64,000 bases of DNA from Salinivirga cyanobacteriivorans. GTDB taxonomy: Bacteria; Bacteroidota; Bacteroidia; Bacteroidales; Salinivirgaceae. The stretch's first letter is position 1; every line of letters begins with the position of its first letter. Under the pieces are notes generated by a model. The model was not told the origin of the DNA and made no database searches. It saw only the letters and a list, made by a program, of their open reading frames with translations. The stretch spans positions 1,995,501-2,059,500 of the forward strand of contig NZ_CP013118.1 in assembly GCF_001443605.1 (NCBI RefSeq), written 5' to 3'. Shown one piece after another: positions 15,760 to 23,417 of the stretch. A program made the position numbers and the translations under genes.

Positions 15760-17913
15760 CTATTGTTTCACAATACGTTTGGTCGTAATTTGTTGTCCAT
15801 TTTGAATTTTCAGTATATACATGCCGTCGGGATATGCAGACAGGTCAATTTGCCGGCTATGCAGGGCATTTTTTATTTGTTGTAGTGCCTTTCCGGTATA
15901 ATCATACAATATACAACTGAATGTTTCGGTCGACTGTGATGAAACGGTTACCCGTTCTTTCGCAGGATTAGGATAAAGCGCGAATTCTGATTTTAAGGTA
16001 GTTTCCCTCTCTATTCCAACTTCTGCCTGGCCCACATAGAAATTATCTGCGCAATAATAAGCTGGTGTATTCATACCCCACTGGCCTTCGTCAGATGAAG
16101 ATAATGCCATTTGCAAGCTATCGACAAACCCGAGCGACTCGAGATCGATCCATTGCCAGGTTTCCACAATATAATCTTTGGAGTTATCCTCAAACCTGTA
16201 GTCAGCAAGGTAAAATGAAATTGTATCGGTAGGCATTTCATTATAAAAACCCCAAACCTGCAGTTTAAACCAGTCTGGATCGGAACCGGTTACGCCACCA
16301 AACTTTTTAGTAAACGCATCACCGTATTTCATTGAAAGGGCCGCATAAGTATTATTAGTTACATAAAACCCTTTCACCCGGTGTGCGTTTTCATCATCAA
16401 TACTAATTACGGGCATACCTGAAGCATATGAAACGCCATAAGTAGCACCATCTGAAGAAACCGAATCAAAGCCGCTGCCAGTGATGGCACTATATTGATT
16501 GCCATAACCCGCAGTACTATCATCAGTTACAGTTGAATAAGCCCAACCATTCCATGATCCATAATCTGGGTTATAATTATTTGGAAAAGCTAATAAACCC
16601 GATGTAAAACCTCCGGATGCATCTGACCCATTCCAATAATCATCCGCTCCGACCCCCATGCCTTCAAAGTCGCTAACTGTGTAGTCGCCATTAATCTCAG
16701 GATATGCACCCAATATCATTTCTGCACTTACAGATCTGCCTGCATTAGTGGCCGTTATGTAAATTGTTGTTTGGCCCGGTGCTACAATTTCAATTTGCAG
16801 AATTTGATCCTGTACACTCACTCCGGCTACTTCACTATTGCTGCTCGAAACCGTATAACTAAAATTATCAACGTCATCCGGATCTGTAAAGTGATTATTT
16901 AAATCAACAAAGATACTTTCAATTGAGGCCACTGTTTGTAGTGTTTCAAATGGCTCAGCCACTACAGGCCCATAATTATCTCCATTAACTTTAACCACTG
17001 GTCGTGCATAAGAGAGGGCGAAAGCACCATTATGCTCGCCCGGCTCCTTAACATCACCAATGGTTTTAACCATTGTAAACCAGTCATAATCGCCACCGGT
17101 AGTTGCCAAAGTATCATAAGTATTGCTGAAGCTGTTATAAATGGCGATCACTTTATCGCTGCTGTAATCATTGAAACTAAAAACCACATTACCTGCCTGA
17201 TCTACATCTGTATCGTATGCTCCTGCAGGAATATTAGTTAAAACAGCACCTTCCTCAAACGGCAAAGGGCTTGCCGTGGTATCCTCCATAACTGTAAGGA
17301 GGGCGTCGCCAGAGAAGCGAACCAACTGGTTGTTATCCGTAAAAGATGTACCATAATACAGATTTCCACTGGCATCGATGGCAAAACCAGCAGAGTTGCC
17401 TCCGGTTTCAACAAGTAAGCGATGATCATCACTACCCGTGGTGTCGAGCAAATATATTTTATTAGACTCACCATAAACAGCGCCATCGGCAATAAGGTAC
17501 CCATTAAAAATCTCAAGATCAAAATTACCGGTAAGGGTTGCCTCATGATGCCATGTTCCGGTAGATGTTGGGATTCTGTAAATTCTGTCGTCGGTGTTAC
17601 CCGTTACGGTATATCCGACCCAAATTTCTGTCCCATTCTCATTGACAGTGATAAAACTTGGAAAAGCGTCATAGGTATCGGGCTTTGCGTAAGTTGCCAA
17701 TTCGTTTCCGGTTGCAAGGTCCAACACACGAATGGTATCTCCCTCATTTCCATAAAGCAAACCGTCTCTGATATCAAACGTAGAGAACAGATCGTAATTG
17801 ACTAAAATATCCTGAGCCACATAATTCTCTCCGGCACTCACATAGCTATCCTGTGCCTTAATTCCGGCGGCATAGATCATTGCTACCAAAAACAAAAAGT
17901 AAAGCTTTTTCAT
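15760..17913 (-). CDS. Surface protein: YncE/BtuG-like beta-propeller + DUF4465 + T9SS sorting domain
   Basis: This 717-residue protein has a signal peptide (1-20) and a repetitive beta-propeller region (~25-320) with blade-like units such as GNLYYGTSF and GNVVFSFNDY. An Ig/cadherin-like segment follows (~325-405, ending QTTIYITATNAGRS). Next is a domain I read as DUF4465 (~410-625: FEGMGVGADDYWNG, GFYVTNNTYAAL, WFKLQVWG, W-x-WIDLESLG, ADNFYVG), then a T9SS type A sorting domain (~640-717, LYPNPAKERVTV ... TKRIVKQ). In Bacteroides, BtuG is a surface propeller that binds B12 with very high affinity, and DUF4465 proteins (BtuH) are a second B12-binding class. Here both appear in one chain, exported by T9SS instead of lipid-anchored. 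It is the first gene after the cobalamin riboswitch. The domain reading is by eye. Confidence 0.75.
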   Translation of the reverse strand: MKKLYFLFLVAMIYAAGIKAQDSYVSAGENYVAQDILVNYDLFSTFDIRDGLLYGNEGDTIRVLDLATGNELATYAKPDTYDAFPSFITVNENGTEIWVGYTVTGNTDDRIYRIPTSTGTWHHEATLTGNFDLEIFNGYLIADGAVYGESNKIYLLDTTGSDDHRLLVETGGNSAGFAIDASGNLYYGTSFTDNNQLVRFSGDALLTVMEDTTASPLPFEEGAVLTNIPAGAYDTDVDQAGNVVFSFNDYSSDKVIAIYNSFSNTYDTLATTGGDYDWFTMVKTIGDVKEPGEHNGAFALSYARPVVKVNGDNYGPVVAEPFETLQTVASIESIFVDLNNHFTDPDDVDNFSYTVSSSNSEVAGVSVQDQILQIEIVAPGQTTIYITATNAGRSVSAEMILGAYPEINGDYTVSDFEGMGVGADDYWNGSDASGGFTSGLLAFPNNYNPDYGSWNGWAYSTVTDDSTAGYGNQYSAITGSGFDSVSSDGATYGVSYASGMPVISIDDENAHRVKGFYVTNNTYAALSMKYGDAFTKKFGGVTGSDPDWFKLQVWGFYNEMPTDTISFYLADYRFEDNSKDYIVETWQWIDLESLGFVDSLQMALSSSDEGQWGMNTPAYYCADNFYVGQAEVGIERETTLKSEFALYPNPAKERVTVSSQSTETFSCILYDYTGKALQQIKNALHSRQIDLSAYPDGMYILKIQNGQQITTKRIVKQ

Positions 17914-17999
17914 AAAAAATAAATTTAAAAATTAAACAAAAAAATAACCTCACCCTTTGGCAACAGGCTTATTTTATCTCATTTAAAATGATTTAGAAT

Positions 18000-18037
18000 T
18001 CTGCTGCCAATAAGGTTCTTTTTCAGATTGCAGCAGA
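18000..18037 (-). promoter_or_regulatory. Hairpin downstream of the riboswitch (possible expression platform)
   Basis: The arms TCTGCTGC (18000-18007 on the + strand) and GCAGCAGA (18030-18037) form an 8-bp stem between the aptamer and the first gene. No strong T-run follows, so if it acts with the aptamer it may work on translation or RNA stability and not as an intrinsic terminator. Confidence 0.35.
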
Positions 18038-18099
18038 CGATACTGTGGATAGCTCTATACCAGTATGATCAGCTTCCTGTTCACCGCAGGCTGCGAAAT

Positions 18100-18278
18100 C
18101 TGATATCACTGGCAGGTCTTCTGACTCTCCTCTGGTTACTGGCGCCTTCCCATTCTTCAGTTAAGAAAAGTGGCATGTTGCCAGTCCTTTGATGAGGATC
18201 ACAGCAGCGGGAACTGTTGCCGAATTTCGCGGCATTCCCTTTTCATCCCATGGTTAAAAAACCATTTCGGGAACCAAT
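18100..18278 (-). promoter_or_regulatory. Cobalamin riboswitch (B12 aptamer)
   Basis: The minus strand carries the class hallmark B12 box AGTCAGAAGACCTGCC (complement of 18111-18126). Upstream are the conserved GATGAAAAGGGAA block, GGAACAGTTCCCGC-type core elements (seen as CAACAGTTCCCGCTGCTGTGATC) and GGTTCCCGAAATGG at the 5' end. Order and spacing fit the adenosylcobalamin-type aptamer. It precedes the surface-protein/BtuB operon, so high B12 should repress uptake. Confidence 0.93.
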
Positions 18279-18285
18279 GATGAGA

Positions 18286-18293
18286 CAAAGGTA
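18286..18293 (-). promoter_or_regulatory. Bacteroidota -7 promoter element for the B12 operon
   Basis: On the minus strand TACCTTTG matches TAnnTTTG. It sits just upstream of the riboswitch 5' end, placing the transcription start near 18280. The gap 17914-18444 is thus explained by promoter, aptamer and leader. Confidence 0.6.
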
Positions 18294-18444
18294 TGATTTT
18301 TTAATATCAACATAAATATTTTAAAAAACATATTTTTCAATTACTCTTGCAGAAACAGGAATAAAGAGCCCTACAGTAAAGGTTCATAAGTATTTTGTAT
18401 AAGAAATATCTTTTAAAATAACTCACTGTTAGGAATTCTGCTTT

Positions 18445-19032
18445 CTAAAGACTCTGAATATAATCTATGAACTTATCAGAACCCCATTTGGTTGCCCCGG
18501 TCTCTTTGAGCAAGAGGTTTCCTTTTTCATCTATTAAAAACGAAGCAGGTATTTTTTTACTATGGAGCATCTCTCCGGCACGGCTTTTTTGCCGGTAAAG
18601 TGGCAGATCGTAACCTTTTTGTTCAATATAAGCAGCAGCCTTATCAAGATCTTCATTTACAAGTACTACCAGGTGTATATCGTCACCGGCTTTTTCGTAC
18701 AACTTTGCCAATGCAGGCAGCTCAGCCACACAATGGTGACACCATGTAGCCCAATAGGTTAACAATACCGGTTTATCAAGCATGTTGCCCAGCTGATAAA
18801 TCTGTCCTGACTCGGAGGCATAAGTTAATGTCAGTTCTGCTGGTGGTAATGCTTTTTTGTTGGTCACTTCAATGTCAGGTGATGACATAAATAACCTGAC
18901 CACAACTGAACCAACCTCACGGCGCCATGATGGCACAAGCATTACAATGATAAGCGCAACCAATACAATATCTGATATAATGGAAGACTTTTTACGTTTT
19001 TTATACTTATCGAACCATTTTTTAAGACCCAT
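18445..19032 (-). CDS. Membrane-anchored thioredoxin-like protein (TlpA/ResA type)
   Basis: This 195-residue protein has an N-terminal membrane anchor (residues ~18-35, IISDIVLVALIIVMLVP) followed by a periplasmic thioredoxin fold of the TlpA/ResA group. The active-site CxxC is CHHC in TYWATWCHHC, with the cis-Pro region seen as KIPASFLID. It probably reduces or transfers electrons to periplasmic thiols, such as apocytochromes or other substrates. It lies 16 nt downstream of ispG on the same strand and is likely co-transcribed. No functional link to isoprenoid synthesis is known, although IspG is an iron-sulfur enzyme needing reductant. Confidence 0.88.
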   Translation of the reverse strand: MGLKKWFDKYKKRKKSSIISDIVLVALIIVMLVPSWRREVGSVVVRLFMSSPDIEVTNKKALPPAELTLTYASESGQIYQLGNMLDKPVLLTYWATWCHHCVAELPALAKLYEKAGDDIHLVVLVNEDLDKAAAYIEQKGYDLPLYRQKSRAGEMLHSKKIPASFLIDEKGNLLLKETGATKWGSDKFIDYIQSL

Positions 19033-19048
19033 AATTTCTGAATTTCAT

Positions 19049-20965
19049 TTATGGCGCTATCCAGTCGCCATTATCTTTAATTAATTGTACTAGCTCATCA
19101 ACAGCATTTGCAGATGAAATGTTTTTCCGCTCGGGTTTTTTGCCTTTGTACAAGGTAACCTTCCCGGGTGCTGCCCCCACGTAGCCATAATCTGCGTCGG
19201 CCATTTCTCCCGGGCCATTCACAATACAACCCATTACACCAATCTTAAGGTTATACAGATGTCCTGTTTTTGCTTTCACCTCCTGCAATACTTTTTCTAT
19301 ATCGAACTGTGTGCGGCCGCATGACGGGCAGGCAATAAATTCAGTTGTGGTTGTTCTTGCTCTTGAAGCCTGCAATATTTCAAAATCCAGTTTGCCAATA
19401 AAAGATATATCAGGTAAAAATGGGTTGGTAAGCCAAATCCCTTGGCCAAAACCATCGATAAAAAGCAGTGCTGAATCTGCAGCAGCCTTTATGGTCATCA
19501 ATTCTGTATTTTCTTCAATATAGTTACGTTTTACAATCACCGGATGATTTAACCTGTGCGCCTGCATTTGCATAAAAAACGCCCTTTGATCTGCGGTTCC
19601 ATTAATATGTGTAGTTTCCAGAATAATAACAGCATGCTGGTCAGTGCGAAGTATTTCAATCATTTCATCAGAAAGTTCTTCGTTTCTGAGATATACCCAC
19701 TTCTCCTTCAAACGCATCAATTTATGAAGCTGCACATATTCTGCACGCGTCAGCACAGGCAATGCTTGTTCTGTGGGTTTTCCGGTAACACTTGTCTCGT
19801 AAAGCAATTTCAAGCCATCAGGCAAATCGACCTGCACCTGAGTGGTGCTTACAAATATATAATCGGCAGCACGTCGTGTGGCACTCCATCCACTTTCAGT
19901 CGACTCATAACCTAATTGCTCAATAACCCTTTTGTCAATTACTTCCACATGTCTCAGGTCTACAATTACAGCAGGCCGATCCGGGTTAATGCTTAAATTC
20001 CCCTGCGCTTTACGACGCGCAAAAACCAATGGATTGTATCCATGCGTTTCTGGAACTTTCACTGCGGTTGAAGATCGATTAGTAAAATGATTAACCAATG
20101 TAGCGGCCACAGGAATTTCTGCCACCGGATCCTCAGTTAGAGATACCCGTATGGTATCACCCAAACCATCATTTAGCAAAGCTCCGATCCCCGCTGCAGA
20201 TTTAACCCTGCCAGACACACCATCCCCGGCTTCTGTAACACCCAAATGCAAAGGAAAGTACATCTCCTCATTTTGCATAGCTGCAACAAGATTGCGATAG
20301 GCCTCTACCATCACACGTACGTTTGAGGATTTGAGCGACACAACAACATTTTCAAAACTGGTTTTTTTGCAAATGCGTAAAAACTCCATAGTCGATACCA
20401 CCATGCCTTTGACTGTGTTGCCATAACGGCTCATTATGCGATCTGAAAGCGATCCGTGATTGGTTCCAATGCGTAATGCAGTGTCGTTCGCTTTGCAAAC
20501 TTCAATCATCGACACAAATTTTTTCTCCAAACGATCCAGTTCTATGTTCCATGCCTCATCGTCAAGCTTGCTCTCTTCGAACTTTGCTCTTTTATCAACA
20601 AAATTTCCTGGGTTAATGCGCACTTTTTCGATGGAGCTACCAGCCAACATTACAGCAAGGTCTGCATTGAAATGTACATCAGCTACTATTGGAGTATCAT
20701 ACCCCATAGCTTTCAGTCGCTTACTTATTGCAATCAATCCATCAGCATCTTTGCGATGGCGCACCGTATAGCGCACCAGTTCACCCCCCGCTTCAATAAT
20801 TTCTATTGTCTGTTTTACAGAAGCTTCCACATTGGTTGTTGCCGTGTTACACATTGACTGTATCCTAACCGGGGCATCACCTCCAATGGAGACATTCCCT
20901 ACGTGCACCTGCTCTGTTTGGAAACGCTTATGTTGATTAAGCGGATATGGAAATTTATCGGTCAT
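19049..20965 (-). CDS. ispG: 4-hydroxy-3-methylbut-2-en-1-yl diphosphate synthase, long form (IspG/GcpE)
   Basis: This 638-residue enzyme catalyses the penultimate step of the MEP isoprenoid pathway, reductive ring opening of MEcPP to HMBPP. The N-terminal TIM barrel (GNVSIGGDAPVRIQSMCNT, RINPGNF, RIGTNHGSL) and the C-terminal [4Fe-4S] domain (cysteines in ACPSCGR and GVMGCIVNGPGE) are separated by an insertion domain of about 250 residues (~280-530). This three-domain form is typical of Bacteroidota, Chlamydiae and plants. The length is normal for that type. It is divergent from cmk-ispH, with a TAnnTTTG-type promoter on each side of the shared intergenic region. Confidence 0.96.
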   Translation of the reverse strand: MTDKFPYPLNQHKRFQTEQVHVGNVSIGGDAPVRIQSMCNTATTNVEASVKQTIEIIEAGGELVRYTVRHRKDADGLIAISKRLKAMGYDTPIVADVHFNADLAVMLAGSSIEKVRINPGNFVDKRAKFEESKLDDEAWNIELDRLEKKFVSMIEVCKANDTALRIGTNHGSLSDRIMSRYGNTVKGMVVSTMEFLRICKKTSFENVVVSLKSSNVRVMVEAYRNLVAAMQNEEMYFPLHLGVTEAGDGVSGRVKSAAGIGALLNDGLGDTIRVSLTEDPVAEIPVAATLVNHFTNRSSTAVKVPETHGYNPLVFARRKAQGNLSINPDRPAVIVDLRHVEVIDKRVIEQLGYESTESGWSATRRAADYIFVSTTQVQVDLPDGLKLLYETSVTGKPTEQALPVLTRAEYVQLHKLMRLKEKWVYLRNEELSDEMIEILRTDQHAVIILETTHINGTADQRAFFMQMQAHRLNHPVIVKRNYIEENTELMTIKAAADSALLFIDGFGQGIWLTNPFLPDISFIGKLDFEILQASRARTTTTEFIACPSCGRTQFDIEKVLQEVKAKTGHLYNLKIGVMGCIVNGPGEMADADYGYVGAAPGKVTLYKGKKPERKNISSANAVDELVQLIKDNGDWIAP

Positions 20966-20982
20966 GTAATTAAATATTTATG

Positions 20983-20990
20983 CAAAAATA
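20983..20990 (-). promoter_or_regulatory. Bacteroidota -7 element upstream of ispG
   Basis: The minus strand reads TATTTTTGC, matching TAnnTTTG, 18 nt upstream of the ispG start. A -33 TTTG at the expected place is not evident. Confidence 0.45.
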
Positions 20991-21057
20991 GCGATCAATA
21001 CAGTTTTTTGTTCTATAAACCTTTAGTTTTTAAACAATCGTTCAATTTTTGCCATAA

Positions 21058-21091
21058 TTTGAGCAGGACAGCTCATTGATGCTTATATTTG
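21058..21091 (+). promoter_or_regulatory. Promoter for cmk-ispH (-33 TTTG, -7 TATATTTG)
   Basis: TTTG at 21058-21061 and TATATTTG at 21084-21091 are separated by 22 bp, close to the Bacteroidota consensus. The predicted start near 21097 lies downstream of the ATG at 21076, which supports the ATG at 21142 as the true cmk start. Confidence 0.6.
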
Positions 21092-21141
21092 TAGTTGGAA
21101 AGAAATTTGCTAATCATTTATCAATTGATAACAGACCGCCT

Positions 21142-21828
21142 ATGTCCGCATATTATCGCATAGCAGTAGATGGCTTCTCATCGTGTGGCAAAAGCACACT
21201 TGCCAGGCAAATTGCCGAGGTTCTTGGCGCAGTGTATATTGACTCGGGTGCAATGTACAGGGCCGCTACCCTGCTCGCCATACAAAACAATTGCATTAGA
21301 GACTGGCACCTCGACACAGGTTGCTTCATGCCTGTTATTCAACGTGCTACAATTGAATTCCGTACCACAGACAACCATTTATTATTGAACGAAAAAGATG
21401 TGGAAAAAGAGATCAGGAGTCCGGAGGTGGCAGACCATGTAAGCGAAGTAGCCAGTCATGGATTTATAAGAGAAATCATGGTACAAATGCAACGAAGCTA
21501 CAGTGAGAAATCCCCTGTGGTTATGGATGGACGCGACATCGGAACCCATGTATTTCCCGATGCTGAAGTTAAAATATTTCTGACGGCAGAACCCCGTATA
21601 CGGGCCGAACGCCGCTACCAGGAACTACAGGAACAAAGTGTAAACATTAGTTTTGATGAAGTTTTTGAAAACGTAAAAAAACGGGACGAAAAAGATCAAA
21701 ACCGTTCTGTTGCACCATTACGAAAAGCAGATGATGCAATTGAAATAAACAACAGCTACCTCAGCAGGAGTGAACAACTTGAGCAGGCACTTGAAATTGT
21801 TCACAAAAAAATTGGTGATGTATTATGA
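21142..21828 (+). CDS. cmk: Cytidylate kinase
   Basis: This 228-residue (d)CMP kinase makes CDP/dCDP for nucleic acid and phospholipid synthesis. The P-loop is GFSSCGKST (residues ~10-18). DSGAMYRAAT, the DGRDIGT motif and the RR-x-x-EL arginines of the lid follow. The start is set at 21142 (MSAYYRIAVDG), because the 22-residue upstream extension is not family-like and would lie before the predicted transcription start. The stop overlaps the ispH ATG by 4 nt (ATGA), so translation is coupled. Confidence 0.93.
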   Translation: MSAYYRIAVDGFSSCGKSTLARQIAEVLGAVYIDSGAMYRAATLLAIQNNCIRDWHLDTGCFMPVIQRATIEFRTTDNHLLLNEKDVEKEIRSPEVADHVSEVASHGFIREIMVQMQRSYSEKSPVVMDGRDIGTHVFPDAEVKIFLTAEPRIRAERRYQELQEQSVNISFDEVFENVKKRDEKDQNRSVAPLRKADDAIEINNSYLSRSEQLEQALEIVHKKIGDVL

Positions 21829-22685
21829 TTCATGTAGAAATTGACCCGAACAGTGGATTTTGCTTCGGCGTAGTGCGTGCAATAGAAATGGCTGAAGAGC
21901 ATCTGGCAAAGGGGAAAAGCATTAGTTCCCTGGGAGAAATGGTACATAACGCTGAGGAGGTTAAGCGGCTTGAGTCAATGGGTATGCATACCATAACCTG
22001 CCGGGATCTTGACCGGGATAAAAACCAAACCGTTTTGATCAGGGCGCATGGCGAACCACCCTCCACGTATGCCACTTTAAAAGATAAAGGACGCCACATA
22101 GTTGATGCAACCTGCCCTATTGTTTTAAAACTACAGGAAAGAGTAAAAAAAACTTATGAAAACCATCCGGGAGCACAAATTGTAATTTACGGAAAAAAAG
22201 GCCATGCAGAGGTGATTGGACTAGCAGGACAAACCAATGGAGAAGCCTTTATAATGAATAATGCAGAAGATGTAAAAAAACTGAACCCCGATAAACCGGT
22301 TTTTATGTTTTCGCAAACCACGATGCCCCTGGAAGGTTTTGCTGAGATGAAAACAGCACTTGAAGCCTACATAGAGGCAGAGGTTATTTCATACGACACT
22401 ATTTGCAGAAAAGTAGCACACCGTATACCAGAAGTCAAACGCTTTGCAGCCATGCATGATGTATGTGTTTTTGTAAGCGGCAAAAACAGTTCAAATGGTA
22501 AGATGCTTTATAATGCTGCTAAAAAAGCCAATTCAAGTACTTATTTCGTTAGCCATGCAAATGAAATAGACAAACGATGGTTCAAAAACGAAATGAGTGT
22601 AGGTGTTTGCGGAGCAACATCTACCCCTCAATGGCAGATGGAGGAAGCTAAAACAACCATTGAAAGCTGGTTTAATCATACCTAA
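21825..22685 (+). CDS. ispH: 4-hydroxy-3-methylbut-2-enyl diphosphate reductase (IspH/LytB)
   Basis: This 286-residue [4Fe-4S] enzyme performs the last MEP-pathway step, reducing HMBPP to IPP and DMAPP. The three cluster cysteines are recognisable in SGFCFGV (Cys13), DATCPIV and GVCGATSTP. The HGEPPS and EVIGLAGQ motifs with substrate-binding histidines and the catalytic glutamate region are intact. It is coupled to cmk by a 4-nt overlap. ispG lies just across the divergent promoter, so both iron-sulfur steps of the pathway are grouped here. Confidence 0.95.
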   Translation: MIHVEIDPNSGFCFGVVRAIEMAEEHLAKGKSISSLGEMVHNAEEVKRLESMGMHTITCRDLDRDKNQTVLIRAHGEPPSTYATLKDKGRHIVDATCPIVLKLQERVKKTYENHPGAQIVIYGKKGHAEVIGLAGQTNGEAFIMNNAEDVKKLNPDKPVFMFSQTTMPLEGFAEMKTALEAYIEAEVISYDTICRKVAHRIPEVKRFAAMHDVCVFVSGKNSSNGKMLYNAAKKANSSTYFVSHANEIDKRWFKNEMSVGVCGATSTPQWQMEEAKTTIESWFNHT

Positions 22686-22836
22686 CTCTCCCGAGCTACA
22701 AGCCAGATAACACAAAGCAAGCAACTCCCTTTCTTTCAACCAATCAGATAATTAAAAAATTTACTGAGAAGGGAAAAATAATTAAAATTCTATAGTAAAT
22801 TTACGAACTAATTTTTACTCATTTTTTAATAAGAAA

Positions 22837-23415
22837 ATGTTACTGATCATTGACAACCAAAGTGCTTTTATAAAAAAGTACAAAAGGCAATATCTTGCAG
22901 AACAAGATTTTGACTATGTTTTTTTCGACCATAACCAACCTATAACCTTGTCGAGTAAAACAAAAATTAAGGGTATCATCCTTTCAGGAGGTAAAGGCAA
23001 CCCATTTGAGCCACTCAACCTCACTTCAAATTTTGTCGCTATGATGAATTTCAACGTGCCAATACTGGGTTTTTGCCTGGGCCACGAAATTATTGCAGTT
23101 GCACACAGAGGTCGCATCAAAAAAATGCCTGAATATCACGGTAAAAAAGAAATGGTTACCATCACGAAACCGGAAGACCCGATTTTTACCGGATTAGAGA
23201 AGACAGAAATATTACTTGTAAAAAGACATTCATTTTTCGTGGCAGAATTACCTGACTCATTTGAAAGTCTGGCATCATCAGACACTTGCGATACGGAAAT
23301 TATTAAACATAAGTCCAAGCCTATATACGGCTTTCAATCGCATCCGGAAGTATCGGGGCCAGAAGGCATAGTGATGGTAAATAACTTCCTAAGAATGTGT
23401 AAGATTATTGCTTAG
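22837..23415 (+). CDS. Class I glutamine amidotransferase domain protein (stand-alone)
   Basis: This 192-residue protein is a complete class I (triad) glutamine amidotransferase with nucleophile Cys80 in GFCLGHE and the His169/Glu171 pair in SHPEVSG. The oxyanion strand is LSGGKGNP. It resembles the glutaminase half of GMP synthase but has no synthetase domain. It would hydrolyse glutamine and deliver ammonia to a partner. Two bases separate it from the ATP-grasp/M20 fusion gene, the obvious candidate acceptor. Alternatively it may be a gamma-glutamyl hydrolase-like enzyme. No guaA synthetase domain is nearby. Confidence 0.85.
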   Translation: MLLIIDNQSAFIKKYKRQYLAEQDFDYVFFDHNQPITLSSKTKIKGIILSGGKGNPFEPLNLTSNFVAMMNFNVPILGFCLGHEIIAVAHRGRIKKMPEYHGKKEMVTITKPEDPIFTGLEKTEILLVKRHSFFVAELPDSFESLASSDTCDTEIIKHKSKPIYGFQSHPEVSGPEGIVMVNNFLRMCKIIA

Positions 23416-23417
23416 CC

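Noticed and set aside
21076-21141. Upstream ATG for cmk
   Set aside because: It lies before the predicted transcription start, and the extra 22 residues do not fit the cytidylate kinase N-terminus.
22837-23415. Annotation as GMP synthase subunit
   Set aside because: Only the glutaminase domain is present, and the neighbour is an ATP-grasp/M20 fusion, not the GMP synthetase domain.
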